A stretch of 64,000 bases of DNA from an uncultured Methanomethylovorans sp. (GTDB taxonomy: Archaea; Halobacteriota; Methanosarcinia; Methanosarcinales; Methanosarcinaceae). The notes below the pieces were generated by a model that was given only the letters and a program-made list of their open reading frames with translations, searched no databases and was not told the origin of the DNA. Position 1 is the first letter of the stretch, and each line of letters opens with the position of its first letter. The stretch lies in contig CALBTS010000327.1 in NCBI GenBank assembly GCA_937968035.1, forward strand, positions 35,363-99,362, written 5' to 3'. Of this stretch, positions 1 through 9,702 are shown piece by piece. The translations under genes were made by a program, and so were the position numbers.

Positions 1-256
1 GCTGGGCAACATCGCCTGCTATGGCAATTACCTGAGCGCTCTTTCTTTCAACCAGAGGAACATATATCTTGTCAGACACAGGTCCCACAATGGACCTTTT
101 CTGATTATCGAAAATTCCAATTGCATCGATCCTTGCTTTTGCTGAACCATGCTTTCCTGGCTTGGATTTAGAAATACTCTTAATGACACAGGGCTCTTCA
201 TCAATTAGAACGTACTTACCCTCTTTAAGTTCTTTAACCTCTACTTGCTGTTTCAT
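1..256 (-). CDS. Translation factor aIF5A (partial, C-terminus outside window)
   Basis: Archaeal homologue of eIF5A/EF-P, the factor that relieves ribosome stalling and carries hypusine or deoxyhypusine on a conserved lysine. The 85 visible residues begin MKQQVEVKELKEGKY and contain the loop SKPGKHGSAKAR, where the lysine in PGKHG is the modification site in this family. The second, OB-fold half lies beyond the window edge. The start is the ATG at 256. An AT-rich promoter with a CTTATATAG TATA-like box lies about 95-105 bases upstream on the minus strand, which implies a leader of roughly 70 nt. The aldehyde oxidoreductase gene ends 170 bases upstream, so aIF5A is probably transcribed on its own. 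Confidence 0.93.
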   Translation of the reverse strand, partial: MKQQVEVKELKEGKYVLIDEEPCVIKSISKSKPGKHGSAKARIDAIGIFDNQKRSIVGPVSDKIYVPLVERKSAQVIAIAGDVAQ

Positions 257-425
257 TTATGAATTCTCCGGAACGGTCTATTAAATAAGCGATCAAACAT
301 TGAATATGACTGGTAATAATTTACCATTCCATATATCAAGTTATCTATATAAGAAGCATATAGTCTAAAAAATAGAAAGATTACTATTTAAAATACCTAC
401 TGCGACTGATGACCTGATAACCATA

Positions 426-2132
426 TTAAAATGTTATCCCAAGTTGTTCAAGCTTGCCTGTAGTTGGAACTCCCAGACTGTCCCATCCCCTTAATTGGTA
501 ATACTCAGCAATAGTTCTTTTAAATTCTCCTTCAGAAATACCACCTTTTGAAAGCATTCTCTTGGGTAAGGTATCGTCCTCACAGGTAAAACCTGCTCTG
601 AGATTGAACGATCTTTCAAGATTCCATATCCTCTCACCCACCCTCAGCAAGTCCTCAGAAGAATATGAGACTCCCGTTGCAGCACTGATCAAAGAAGCTA
701 TCTCCCCTTCGCTCAGAGCGAAACTCACAAACGGACACAGGACAACAGAATCAATAACTGCTGCAAGATCCTGGAACAACTTAACAAAGCCAGCTTTGCC
801 CTGCAATACAAATCTGTCAAGCCCCACCGGTTTACCCAATAACTCGGGTCCTGCCATAAATGCACTCATATGGCATGCCCCCCGATTTGAAGTGGCATAT
901 GCAAGAGCAAGCCCTGAAATACTCCTGGGATCATAGCCGGGTATTTCCAGACCTTTGGAACTCATGCTAAGTTCTTTTACGCCCTGCTTGATCATATAGG
1001 ATAAAGAACCTTCACCGAGTGAACTGATACCTTGTGATATTTCAGAAACTGTTTGCAAGAGATGTGCAGGATCCATTTTCCCACCAGATATTTCAAGATA
1101 TGATGCGATAGTAGCTCCACATGAGATAGGATCTACACCATTAACATAACAAAGTTCATTAGCCTTTACAATGGATTCCTGATCAGTGTTACCCACAGCT
1201 GGACCAAAAGCCCATAAAGCATCATAATCAGGTATTGGACTACCGTTTTCAAGCAACCTCCTACATCCAAGAGGACAGTTATCACATGGTGTTTTCTTAC
1301 TTTTGTAAGACGCTGAGAGTTGTTCTGCTGAGATATTTCCAGCATAATGGAAATTCTGTTCCCTGAAATTCATGGAAGGGAGGATATCAAGATGGTCCAT
1401 GACATTGACCATAAAGGAAGTACCATATACAGATAAACCTTTGGAGGTTACTGGATTTGCTTGTAGTAACCTCTGTGCACTGGCTATAGCCTTTTCAAAT
1501 GCTTGCGGGTCTGCTATAAGAGGGTCATTAGTACCTTTTACCACTACGGCCTTCAGGTTCTTGGAGCCGGCTACAGCCCCATGACCACCCCGACCACTTG
1601 AATAAAGGTTGTCGCTCACAAAGTTTGCAAAGCGTACTTTTTTTTCACCTGCCCTGCCTATACATACCACACTTCCCTTTTCCTTCAGCGCTAAAGTAGT
1701 TTCCCTTGTATCTTTTCCCCAAAGATGTTCTGCAGAGATAAGTTCTACATCTTCATCAAAGATGGATAGATAGAGAGGGGTATCGGACCTTCCTGTAATG
1801 ACCAGGGCATCTATACCCGCATATTTCATTGCCTTTCCGAAGTGTCCTCCGGCATTGGAATCAAATATAGTATGAGTAAGTGGGGATTTCGTGGTAATTG
1901 AATAATGTCCGGACATCGGAGCTGCTGTCCCTGTTAGCGGACCTGTAGCAAACACCAGTGGATTGTCAGGTGATAAGGGATCCACATCCGGGTCAGCAAA
2001 TTCATACATCAACTTTATACCAAAACCCCGACCTCCCAGATATTCTCTGGCTTGCTTTACACCCGTTCTTGATTCAGTGACCGAATGAGAACTAAGGTCA
2101 ACAAAGATAGTTCTCCCTGTCCAGCCGAACAT
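426..2132 (-). CDS. aor: Tungsten-containing aldehyde:ferredoxin oxidoreductase
   Basis: Predicted to oxidise aldehydes to carboxylates in the cytoplasm with ferredoxin as acceptor, using a tungstopterin and one 4Fe-4S cluster. The 568-residue length is a little under the usual ~600. The N-terminal domain opens with GWTGRTIFVDLS and contains YLGGRGFG, both typical of AOR domain 1. Cluster ligands are seen as C283-x2-C286-x3-C290 and a distant C466 in VVLCPF. It is the last gene of a minus-strand unit; the upstream alkyltransferase ends 12 bases before its ATG. The substrate cannot be read from sequence, and other AOR-family members (GOR, FOR) are possible. Confidence 0.93.
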   Translation of the reverse strand: MFGWTGRTIFVDLSSHSVTESRTGVKQAREYLGGRGFGIKLMYEFADPDVDPLSPDNPLVFATGPLTGTAAPMSGHYSITTKSPLTHTIFDSNAGGHFGKAMKYAGIDALVITGRSDTPLYLSIFDEDVELISAEHLWGKDTRETTLALKEKGSVVCIGRAGEKKVRFANFVSDNLYSSGRGGHGAVAGSKNLKAVVVKGTNDPLIADPQAFEKAIASAQRLLQANPVTSKGLSVYGTSFMVNVMDHLDILPSMNFREQNFHYAGNISAEQLSASYKSKKTPCDNCPLGCRRLLENGSPIPDYDALWAFGPAVGNTDQESIVKANELCYVNGVDPISCGATIASYLEISGGKMDPAHLLQTVSEISQGISSLGEGSLSYMIKQGVKELSMSSKGLEIPGYDPRSISGLALAYATSNRGACHMSAFMAGPELLGKPVGLDRFVLQGKAGFVKLFQDLAAVIDSVVLCPFVSFALSEGEIASLISAATGVSYSSEDLLRVGERIWNLERSFNLRAGFTCEDDTLPKRMLSKGGISEGEFKRTIAEYYQLRGWDSLGVPTTGKLEQLGITF

Positions 2133-2144
2133 TCATTCTCACCT

Positions 2145-2552
2145 TCATATTTTAACTCCTTCAAGTTCCAGTAGTTTGCGTTTCAAAGATAAACTTTCAT
2201 GATCCTTACTTCCACAAAATCCTCCCATGCCTTTACTTGACACTACCCTGTGGCATGGAATGATTATAGGATATGGGTTTTTTGCTAAAGCACTTCCTAC
2301 TGCTCTGGAAGCTCCTCTTCTGCCTATTAGCGCAGCCAGTTCTCCATAGGTAATTGTATGTCCGTAGGGAATGTGTCTTGTCTGCTCAAGCACATCTTTC
2401 TCAAAATCAGATAAATGGGAAAGATCAACTTTACACCATGAAAAATCTACTTGCTCACCTTTAAGGTATCTTAACATTTCACGACACAGGAGTTCAAGAT
2501 CTTCCATGTTTGCCACCCAGGAACTTATCTTCGATAGAACGTCTTTTTCCAC
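2145..2552 (-). CDS. ogt: Methylated-DNA--protein-cysteine methyltransferase
   Basis: Suicide DNA-repair protein that moves alkyl groups from O6-alkylguanine to its own cysteine. The C-terminal catalytic domain is intact: the IPYGHTITYGELA helix-turn-helix region (residues 61-73), the RAVG arginine finger (84-87) and the active-site IIIPCHRVV with C100. At 135 residues it is short, with little of the N-terminal domain seen in longer Ogt/Ada proteins. The first ATG overlaps the upstream protease gene by 59 bases. The in-frame ATG at 2507 would shorten the overlap and keep the whole catalytic domain, so the start is uncertain. Confidence 0.92.
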   Translation of the reverse strand: MEKDVLSKISSWVANMEDLELLCREMLRYLKGEQVDFSWCKVDLSHLSDFEKDVLEQTRHIPYGHTITYGELAALIGRRGASRAVGSALAKNPYPIIIPCHRVVSSKGMGGFCGSKDHESLSLKRKLLELEGVKI

Positions 2553-3240
2553 GATATCGTAACCAGTTGATGACAGATAATGACACTGTAATTGCGGAAA
2601 CTATGACAGCAGCATATATGAAAGGCCTGGTCCTCTCTACAAGTAGTGGGTCGATGTTATCCTTTTGATCATAGGTGGGATACATGATATCACGCCTGTC
2701 GTTACTGTGGCCAAGACCAAGAGCATGCCCCAGCTCGTGCTTTGCCAGTTCACGCATGTTGGCATCACCATATTGTTTCCATGCATAACCTTCATAATTG
2801 CCCACCTCCAGGACGATATCCACTCGCACATACTTCCCATTGATTTCATAAGGCCTTGCAAAACCTGCAACACCGTTCTCAACGCCCGCGTCCTTTTCCA
2901 GATTCTCCACCCACATAATATAGATGTCAGCTTCACTTTCAGAATCAACCAGCCTGAATTCGGGTTCGTATGCCAGATGGCCATTCCCCCCATTTTCCCA
3001 GTATGTCATAGCAGATTCTACCTGTTCTTTATATGTGGGACTGTAATGTTCTGGAACATTAACATTATCAATGTATACTGTGATCGGGGAATGGTCCCAA
3101 GGTATTGTAGTAAGCGCAGGATAAGCATTATCCTCCATTGCATACACACCATGTACTGCCACTGAAGTAAAAAAACAGACAAAGAATAGCAACCCTATGA
3201 AAGCAGGACATGTTTGAAACATTGAGCACCATATGAACAT
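2494..3240 (-). CDS. Membrane-anchored matrixin-like zinc metallopeptidase
   Basis: Predicted secreted or surface-anchored metzincin protease of 248 residues. A hydrophobic N-terminal segment (about residues 10-33) acts as signal peptide or anchor. The zinc site is HELGHALGLGH (H168, E169, H172, H178), followed by the Met-turn DIMYP (M186); the spacing fits matrixin-type metzincins, not archaemetzincins, which have extra cysteines. A second hydrophobic segment near 208-225 (FIYAAVIVSAITVSLSVI) and a basic tail suggest a C-terminal membrane anchor. The tail overlaps the start of ogt, so the two are likely co-transcribed. ATG codons at 3240 and 3222 are both possible starts. The substrate is unknown. 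Confidence 0.82.
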   Translation of the reverse strand: MFIWCSMFQTCPAFIGLLFFVCFFTSVAVHGVYAMEDNAYPALTTIPWDHSPITVYIDNVNVPEHYSPTYKEQVESAMTYWENGGNGHLAYEPEFRLVDSESEADIYIMWVENLEKDAGVENGVAGFARPYEINGKYVRVDIVLEVGNYEGYAWKQYGDANMRELAKHELGHALGLGHSNDRRDIMYPTYDQKDNIDPLLVERTRPFIYAAVIVSAITVSLSVINWLRYRGKRRSIEDKFLGGKHGRS

Positions 3241-3321
3241 ACATTACGCAATACAAATAGTTAATTGATCAATAAATATGAGCTGCATAACGATAAATAC
3301 AATGAGGGACAAACCGGCCCC

Positions 3322-4140
3322 ATGCAAAAGAAGATAGCAGTGGTATTTGATAGCGCAGGAACACTGCTACGCATGTACCGTGTGGCAAAAGAGACATCAA
3401 CGGGCAATATTCTTGAAAACATAGAAAGTATCATGCTGGTAGCAGAGAGACCCAGAAGAGCTCTTGTGGTAATGCATGCTGAACCTGTTGCCATTGAGAA
3501 CACTGATCCAAAAACAGAACTCCGGAGGTTCATAGCTGATAATGGATTAAAAATAGACATCAGTTGTTCCAGTGGGCCGATGAGCACAGAGGAGGCAATG
3601 GAAATAATCAACGACCAAAAGGTCGTAGTGGGAGATGTGATAGAAGTCCTGGCTTTTGCACACCGGAGTTGCCCTGAAAGCTACTATATTGCAACAGGTC
3701 TGATCGTGGATGGACAGTTGCAGTTCATCCCATATGTACTGAGCACAGCAGGAAAATTATACTCCAATACTCCCAGAACAATAGAGCTTTTGCATAGCAG
3801 GGGCATCGATACATACATAGCATCTGGCGACACCATGCGTTCACTAAGGAGAGTAGCTGAAAAACTTTGCATCCCACTTACAAATGTTTTCGATATAGCC
3901 ACTACAGATGAGAAGGCTAATATTGTACTGGCCCTTAAAAAGAAATATGATATAGTACTGATGATTGGCGATGGTGTTAACGATATTCGCGCCTTGGAGG
4001 TTGCTGATGTGGGGATAGTCACTATCCAGCAAGGGGATAAAAGACCACAAAGATTATTGGAAGCCGCTGATCATGTGATCAGTGATATCATAGAGGTTAT
4101 AGATATTGTGGACTCATTGAATGCTTCTGACCATAGGTAA
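3322..4140 (+). CDS. HAD-superfamily protein, soluble P-type-ATPase-like
   Basis: A 272-residue cytoplasmic HAD-fold protein resembling the isolated P-domain of P-type ATPases (the COG4087-type soluble P-type ATPase group). Motif I is VVFDSAGTLL near residue 10: the nucleophile Asp is present, but the second Asp of DxD phosphatases is replaced, as in the DKTGT motif of P-type ATPases. Motif II is YIASGD, and motif IV is MIGDGVNDIRALEVADVGI. The in-frame TTG at 3265 has no ribosome-binding site, so the ATG at 3322 is preferred. It lies 231 bases upstream of atwA on the same strand. A role with the MCR-activation genes is inferred from position only. Confidence 0.75.
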   Translation: MQKKIAVVFDSAGTLLRMYRVAKETSTGNILENIESIMLVAERPRRALVVMHAEPVAIENTDPKTELRRFIADNGLKIDISCSSGPMSTEEAMEIINDQKVVVGDVIEVLAFAHRSCPESYYIATGLIVDGQLQFIPYVLSTAGKLYSNTPRTIELLHSRGIDTYIASGDTMRSLRRVAEKLCIPLTNVFDIATTDEKANIVLALKKKYDIVLMIGDGVNDIRALEVADVGIVTIQQGDKRPQRLLEAADHVISDIIEVIDIVDSLNASDHR

Positions 4141-4371
4141 GAGCAGGGGACAGATTTTTATTGTTAACGGCGAAAACAATATGCGTTACGTTTATGTATA
4201 GTTTGATATAATGCAGATGATACTCTACAAAAAGTAAATTTAAAAACTAATTATAAATGTCCGGCAGAAGTTGTTAGCAGTTTAGTACATACCATACAAT
4301 ACCATTAAGTAATTTGAACTGGTAGTCAGAACTAGGAGAATTCCAGCCGGTACATAAACGGAGGAACATAA

Positions 4372-5988
4372 ATGGCAGCGTTCATCGAGGTAAAAAACCT
4401 TAATGTGGATTTTGACGGCTTAAAAGTTCTGAAGGACATAAACCTTACTATAAACGAAGGAGAGGTCATCGGTATATTGGGACGAAGCGGAGCAGGTAAA
4501 ACTGTTCTAATGCATGTACTTCGCGGAGTAGAAGAATATGAAAGTATAAGCGGGCAGGTGATATACCATCTTGCAACCTGTGAAAAATGCGGTCATATCG
4601 AACCTCCGAGCAAAATAGGAAGTGAATGTCCAGCATGTCCCGGAGAAAAATTACTACCTTTTGATGCTGATTTTGTTGAGATGTCAATTCATGACCACAA
4701 AAGAAAAGACATCACCAAGAGGATAGCTATAATGCTGCAGCGCACTTTTGCACTGTATGGTGATGAGAAGGTCATAACAAATGTAGTAAATTCCCTTACC
4801 GAAATTGGACAGCAGGATGAAGATGTCATTTCAAAGGCGATGGAGCTGCTGGAAAAAGTACAATTATCTCACCGTATGATGCATATAGCACGAGACCTGA
4901 GCGGTGGTGAGAAACAGAGAGTCGTCCTTGCCCGCCAGCTTGTGAGAAATCCAATGCTGCTGCTAGCAGATGAACCTACCGGCACACTTGATCCGAGGAC
5001 TGCAAAGATAGTACATGATGTTATCGAGAGGACTGTCAAGGATTACAATATGACAATGATCATAACCTCTCATTGGTCTGAAGTTGTTGAGGATATTGCT
5101 GACAGGGCAATCATCCTTGAAGATGGGGCCATGGTCGCCGAGGGAGACCCCTGCGAAATGGCAAAGAAATTTACCGGCATGGCATGTGCACTAGAGAAGA
5201 GGCAAGACGTTGCCATTGGCGACCCTATAATAAAAGTGCAAAATCTCCGAAAGAAGTACATATCGGTTACAAGAGGAGTCGTCAATGCCGTAAGTGATAT
5301 CTCTTTTGAAGTAAGAGAAAGTGAGATATTCGGCCTTGCCGGGGTCAGCGGTGCGGGGAAGACCACTACTTCAGAGATCCTCATGGGAATAGTTCAGCCC
5401 ACCAGCGGCGAAGTGGTTACGAGGGTAGGAGATGAGTGGATCGATATGAAAAAACCTGGGCCGGAATGCAGGGGACGCGCACTTCAGTACATGGGCATAT
5501 TGCATCAGGAATACAGTCTTTACACCCACCGCAATATAATAGATAACCTCACAGAGTCTATCGGTATTGACCTGCCTTATGAACTGGCAGTAAGAAAGGC
5601 GATCATTACTTTGAAAACCACTGGTTTCACAGAAGAAAAGGCAAAATCGATATTATCCAAGATGCCTGACGAGCTTAGTGAAGGAGAGCGACACAGGGTG
5701 GCACTTGCCCAGATATTAATGAAGGAGCCAAACATAATAGTAATGGATGAACCAACAGGTACAATGGACCCAATTACTAAAAAAGATGTCACAAGATCCA
5801 TTCTCAAAGCAAGGGAGGAGTTGGGGAATACATTTGTGATCGTATCCCATGACATGGACTTCCTGGAAGAGATATGTGACAGGGTAGCCCTTATGAGAAA
5901 TGGAGAGATTGTGGACATAGGGGAGCCAAGGAAAGTGATCGCACAACTTACCGAAACCGAAAGGATCGAAGCGAACGCAGATCAATAG
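4372..5988 (+). CDS. atwA: Methyl-coenzyme M reductase system component A2
   Basis: ATPase that powers reductive activation of methyl-coenzyme M reductase. The 538 residues form two ABC nucleotide-binding domains in tandem. Domain 1 has Walker A GRSGAGKT (37-44), a zinc-ribbon-like insertion with C70, C73, C86 and C89, signature LSGGEKQR and Walker [10 protein letters not shown]. Domain 2 has Walker [10 protein letters not shown], a variant signature LSEGERHR and IIVMDEPTG. There are no membrane segments. GGAGG at 4360-4364 sits 7 bases before the ATG. AT-rich TATA candidates lie about 110-140 bases upstream, so the marker genes that follow at short spacing probably form its operon. Confidence 0.96.
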   Translation: MAAFIEVKNLNVDFDGLKVLKDINLTINEGEVIGILGRSGAGKTVLMHVLRGVEEYESISGQVIYHLATCEKCGHIEPPSKIGSECPACPGEKLLPFDADFVEMSIHDHKRKDITKRIAIMLQRTFALYGDEKVITNVVNSLTEIGQQDEDVISKAMELLEKVQLSHRMMHIARDLSGGEKQRVVLARQLVRNPMLLLADEPTGTLDPRTAKIVHDVIERTVKDYNMTMIITSHWSEVVEDIADRAIILEDGAMVAEGDPCEMAKKFTGMACALEKRQDVAIGDPIIKVQNLRKKYISVTRGVVNAVSDISFEVRESEIFGLAGVSGAGKTTTSEILMGIVQPTSGEVVTRVGDEWIDMKKPGPECRGRALQYMGILHQEYSLYTHRNIIDNLTESIGIDLPYELAVRKAIITLKTTGFTEEKAKSILSKMPDELSEGERHRVALAQILMKEPNIIVMDEPTGTMDPITKKDVTRSILKAREELGNTFVIVSHDMDFLEEICDRVALMRNGEIVDIGEPRKVIAQLTETERIEANADQ

Positions 5989-6013
5989 AGAATTATGCAA
6001 AGAGGTGTCAGAT

Positions 6014-7573
6014 ATGGATGGCGAAATAACAGTAGAGGTCAACGGAATTGAAATAAAGTTGCCTGAAAGAGCTACTCTTGGGGATGCCATCCGGGTGTCT
6101 GACGCACCTTATAAAGAAGGTATTTCAATAGGAATACTGAAAAGGTCTGAGATCGAACAAGAAGAAAATGTAGTGGAATATCGGATAATAACCACCTCCG
6201 GAGAGTTCGTGATCGAACTCTTTGAAAAACATTCATCTTCGAAGAAACAGTGGGCAGACAAGTTTAGAGAGTACAGAGATATGCCTCTGCGATGGATCAG
6301 CCGGGATGCAGTGGCATTTGGTCCCTTTGCAAGTGAAATGGTTCCCAGGAGAGAGACAGGCACATATAGAGAATATGAACTTCTTTTTGCAGCGGGTGGA
6401 GGAGATCCTCATAATACGCACTTGATAATAACTAAGGATAGACATTCTGCAGAATATGGAGCTCCCCTGGAAGGTTCCTTTGGAAGAGTAGTAAGTGGAA
6501 AAAGTTTATTGGACAACTTGGAAAAGAAAGACAGGATAATTGAGATAAAGCCTGTGATATCATGGAAACAAACAGGTGAGCATCTTCTTACTACTGATCT
6601 TACGGTTCCCCTCGAAGATGGGGAAAAAGTATTCACATTTCTGGATGTGGCAATGTCAGCTGAATCTCCCCGCGGAGCAGAACATTTTTTTGCGGTCATA
6701 AGGAGTGGAAGTTTCAAAGTAGATATGGTCTCCAGCTCTTTTATATCAGACCATGCTCTTATTGGAGAGCTTCCTGTATATGAAAACTATGAACCGCGCA
6801 CGAGAGGGAGTGTATTCCTGCGCACCGTGGGATATGGATCAGGAAAGGCTTTTATCTCCACCGACGACAGAACAGCCAGCATTCTGCATTCGGTGATCGG
6901 ACACGTGGAACAGGGCATGGAACTTGTGAACATGGCAGAAGTTGGACACCGGCTTCTAATAAACACTACACCACCACAGATAATGCTGCATGGCAAGAGT
7001 TTCCGCGAGGCTGAAGAGGAATTGGCTCCATATGGTGTGAAACTTATAAGAGAAGGGGATGTCGCTGATGAAGCAGTAATTGTGGCCCAGGAGCCCGATA
7101 CTACCATTGAGATACTTCGGGCGGGTACTGTCAGGGCTACAGGAGTTGATGGATCAAAGATGGTTAGCATAGAGTTGTATGACAATGCTGCACCCATAAC
7201 CCTGGACTTTTTCAGACATGCCATTGGCCTGCAGTTCAGGCCTGTAGGAATAATGCCTTTGATAATGATGTATGAGAATACCTATATCTTCAAAGCTGAA
7301 AAACCTGCAGAGAGATATAAGGAGATCCTGCCGGAGAACACACCAAAGGAAAAGGTTGCATCCGGGGAGATAGGTGTTACAAACCAGGCAGCTAAGCGTA
7401 TGGGAATGGTAGGTGTCAAAACGAAGGACGATGACCTTTTCGGACCTACCGGAGAGAAGTTCATAAGTACAAATATCATTGGGCGTATCCTTGACATAGA
7501 AAAGCTCCGGAACTTCAAAGAAGGAGATAAGATCTATGTCATCGAGCGTAACAGGGAGGGGGGCCATGAGTAA
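6014..7573 (+). CDS. Methanogenesis marker protein 3 (Mmp3)
   Basis: Methanogen-specific protein known from the MCR-activation complex together with McrC, Mmp7, Mmp17 and A2. The 519 residues begin MDGEITVEVNGIEIKLPE, a ubiquitin-like beta-grasp-type start, and contain a cyclophilin-reminiscent stretch (ITTSGEFVIELFEKHSS), as in the UPF0288 family. A GTG at 6005 is in frame, but AGAGGTG at 6001-6007 is well spaced from the ATG at 6014, which is taken as the start. The gene begins 25 bases after atwA and overlaps mmp6 by 8 bases, so it is in the same transcript. Confidence 0.93.
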   Translation: MDGEITVEVNGIEIKLPERATLGDAIRVSDAPYKEGISIGILKRSEIEQEENVVEYRIITTSGEFVIELFEKHSSSKKQWADKFREYRDMPLRWISRDAVAFGPFASEMVPRRETGTYREYELLFAAGGGDPHNTHLIITKDRHSAEYGAPLEGSFGRVVSGKSLLDNLEKKDRIIEIKPVISWKQTGEHLLTTDLTVPLEDGEKVFTFLDVAMSAESPRGAEHFFAVIRSGSFKVDMVSSSFISDHALIGELPVYENYEPRTRGSVFLRTVGYGSGKAFISTDDRTASILHSVIGHVEQGMELVNMAEVGHRLLINTTPPQIMLHGKSFREAEEELAPYGVKLIREGDVADEAVIVAQEPDTTIEILRAGTVRATGVDGSKMVSIELYDNAAPITLDFFRHAIGLQFRPVGIMPLIMMYENTYIFKAEKPAERYKEILPENTPKEKVASGEIGVTNQAAKRMGMVGVKTKDDDLFGPTGEKFISTNIIGRILDIEKLRNFKEGDKIYVIERNREGGHE

Positions 7574-7997
7574 TGAGGAAGATGTTATCACTAAAATTGT
7601 GGTCATAAGTTCTGACAGCGTTCTACCCATAGATGCCGCAATGAAAGTATATGAATCAGAAACATCCATAACTATCAAAGAAACTTGTTTTGGAACAATG
7701 GTTACTGGTCCGAGGACTGCTGTGGATAAGGTAGTTGATGAACTGAGGGCTATGGACAGGAATCATATCTTTGTGAAAGAGCGTGGGTTTCACCCCGGGG
7801 ATGAGAGAAGATGCCGGTCTGTAAGGGGTGGCGGACCCAGACCAGGATTCCATTACCTGAGAGAGGAAGTCCAGATGCTACCCATGATCGGAAAAGCACT
7901 TGATGCTTACGATAAACATGTTCCACCCGCTGAGATACACCGTGCTGAAAAAATAGAAGTAAAGAAGCTGAAGGAGATCATTGAATCAAATTTATGA
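7566..7997 (+). CDS. Methanogenesis marker protein 6 (Mmp6)
   Basis: A small methanogen-specific protein of 143 residues, recognised by its sequence (ITIKETCFGTMVTG, FVKERGFHPGDERRCRS) and its place between mmp3 and mmp5. The biochemical role is not established; conserved linkage suggests a part in MCR activation or maturation. The start is the ATG at 7566, preceded by a purine-rich GGGAGGGGGG, and overlaps the mmp3 stop. A longer in-frame start at 7536 lies inside mmp3 and is not favoured. It carries several conserved Arg/Gly residues (RGGGPRPGFHY) and no membrane segment. Confidence 0.9.
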   Translation: MSNEEDVITKIVVISSDSVLPIDAAMKVYESETSITIKETCFGTMVTGPRTAVDKVVDELRAMDRNHIFVKERGFHPGDERRCRSVRGGGPRPGFHYLREEVQMLPMIGKALDAYDKHVPPAEIHRAEKIEVKKLKEIIESNL

Positions 7998-8006
7998 GGC
8001 AATATA

Positions 8007-8459
8007 ATGGCAAAAGTGATCATTTATCCTATCAACAGCCTGATACTTTCTGATCTAGTAGAGCGCTTCGGCCACAAGCCCCTTGCGATGATGGAAAAGA
8101 TCAAAGAGAGGGTAAATACTGTAGGAGTAGACTCCCCACCTCTGAATATAACGGCTGAAGAGCCTAAAATGGGTCTGAAATATGCAGCAGTGGAAGTACC
8201 CGCGGGTGTAAGGGGGAGGATGGCTATAGTAGGACCCATGATAGATGAGGCAGAAGCTGCTATCATCGTGAATGAGGCAACCATGGCCTTTGGGTGTATG
8301 GGATGTGCCAGGACGAACGAGCTTACCAAATATCTGATACGCCAAAAAGAGATACCTATCCTTGAAGTAGAGTACCCCAGAAATGAAGAGGAAGGCAAGG
8401 AATTTGTCTACAAGATAGCCGAGTTCCTGAAATCACTGTCAACGGAGGCTAGATCATGA
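8007..8459 (+). CDS. Methanogenesis marker protein 5 (Mmp5)
   Basis: Methanogen-specific protein of 150 residues that begins [22 protein letters not shown]. It carries a conserved cysteine pair in [13 protein letters not shown] (CxxC), a plausible metal or Fe-S site. Nine bases separate it from mmp6, and its last codons overlap the start of mmp15 by 4 bases (ATGA), so translation is probably coupled. The function is unproven; the gene belongs to the conserved mmp3-6-5-15-17-7 block next to atwA. Confidence 0.9.
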   Translation: MAKVIIYPINSLILSDLVERFGHKPLAMMEKIKERVNTVGVDSPPLNITAEEPKMGLKYAAVEVPAGVRGRMAIVGPMIDEAEAAIIVNEATMAFGCMGCARTNELTKYLIRQKEIPILEVEYPRNEEEGKEFVYKIAEFLKSLSTEARS

Positions 8460-9697
8460 GCACGGAGAAGCAAGTAAAAGTGGCGCTGGTCTCATGCGGT
8501 TCTGAATATGCAGGTGTCCAGGGTGAACTGGAAAAAGTGACTTCCAGTGTCAATGCAAAACTGGTCTTTCCTGAAATAGATATAGCTTCTCTTGACACGA
8601 TCGGAAGGGATTTCGGAATAGAGGCTGCAAGTCCTGATCTGCGTCTGATGATGGCAAGAGCCCAAGCAGTGGTGGAAGGCATTGCAGACGTGGATGGAGT
8701 GTTCATCACATCATGTTTCAGGTGTGCTGAAGCTGCTATTGTAAGGAACGAAGTTAGAAGATATATAAATAAGCATTCCAGTATTCCTGTTATCAGTTAT
8801 TCTTTCACCGAAAGGACAACAGCAGCCACCCTTATGACAAGAATGGAAGCTCTTACCACCATCGCAAGAAGGAAACATCTGCTTGCCCGTGAGCATCAGA
8901 CTGGTCTTACTGCAGGCATAGACTCTGGTTCGACCACTACAAAAGCTGTGATAATGAGAAATGACAAGATCATTGGCCAGGGTTGGGTGCCCACTATAAA
9001 GGTCATTGATAGTGCAACAGAAGCTTTCAACCATGCACTTGAGGAAGCTGGAGTAAAGGCCGAAGAGATCCAGGCTATTGGAACCACCGGCTATGGCAGG
9101 TTCCTGGTAGGAGAGCATTTTAAGGCGCAATTGGTACAGGAAGAGATCACTGTCAATTCCAAAGGTGCAGTGTACCTGGCAAACAAGCAAAAAGGCTCTG
9201 CAACCGTTATCGACATTGGTGGAATGGATAACAAGGCAATATCAGTGGAAGATGGAATTCCAGGCATGTTCACCATGGGTGGTATCTGTGCAGGTGCATC
9301 CGGGCGTTTTCTGGATATGACAGCAAAGAGACTTGGTGTCGATATTACTGAACTGGGTGCACTGGCTGTAAAAGGTATGCAGGAAAAAGTCGATATGAAC
9401 AGTTACTGCATTGTCTTTGGTATCCAGTCACTTGTAAACTCACTGGCGAAAGGATCAAGACCGGAGGATGTGGCTGCTGCGGCATGTCATAGTGTGGTGG
9501 AACAGATCTTTGAGCAGCAATTGCAGGAAGTGGATGTAAAAGAGCCACTGATCCTTGTGGGTGGCTCTTCACTGATAGAAGGCGTTCCAAAAGCCTTGAG
9601 CAGTCTGCTTAAAATAGATGTGCTTGTGCCACCGAACTCCCACCTCATAGGTGCTGTGGGAAGTGCATTGCTGGCATCGGGATTTGTGGAGGAATAA
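8456..9697 (+). CDS. Methanogenesis marker protein 15 (Mmp15), BadF/HgdC-type ATPase
   Basis: A 413-residue protein whose C-terminal two thirds (about 150-410) is an ASKHA-fold ATPase related to activators of 2-hydroxyacyl-CoA dehydratases, which drive low-potential electron transfer with ATP. The phosphate loop [14 protein letters not shown] is near residue 154, a second TTGYGR motif follows, and [11 protein letters not shown] holds the cysteine that bridges a subunit-interface 4Fe-4S cluster in relatives. The N-terminal ~140 residues carry extra cysteines ([17 protein letters not shown]) and are marker-specific. An ATP-dependent redox role in MCR activation is inferred from the fold and the cluster. 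Confidence 0.92.
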   Translation: MSTEKQVKVALVSCGSEYAGVQGELEKVTSSVNAKLVFPEIDIASLDTIGRDFGIEAASPDLRLMMARAQAVVEGIADVDGVFITSCFRCAEAAIVRNEVRRYINKHSSIPVISYSFTERTTAATLMTRMEALTTIARRKHLLAREHQTGLTAGIDSGSTTTKAVIMRNDKIIGQGWVPTIKVIDSATEAFNHALEEAGVKAEEIQAIGTTGYGRFLVGEHFKAQLVQEEITVNSKGAVYLANKQKGSATVIDIGGMDNKAISVEDGIPGMFTMGGICAGASGRFLDMTAKRLGVDITELGALAVKGMQEKVDMNSYCIVFGIQSLVNSLAKGSRPEDVAAAACHSVVEQIFEQQLQEVDVKEPLILVGGSSLIEGVPKALSSLLKIDVLVPPNSHLIGAVGSALLASGFVEE

Positions 9698-9702
9698 GAA
9701 AT

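Noticed and set aside
2637-2993. 118-codon frame inside the metallopeptidase gene, same strand, other frame
   Set aside because: Low-complexity Trp/Met-rich translation; a shadow of the protease gene, which has the full HExxHxxGxxH motif.
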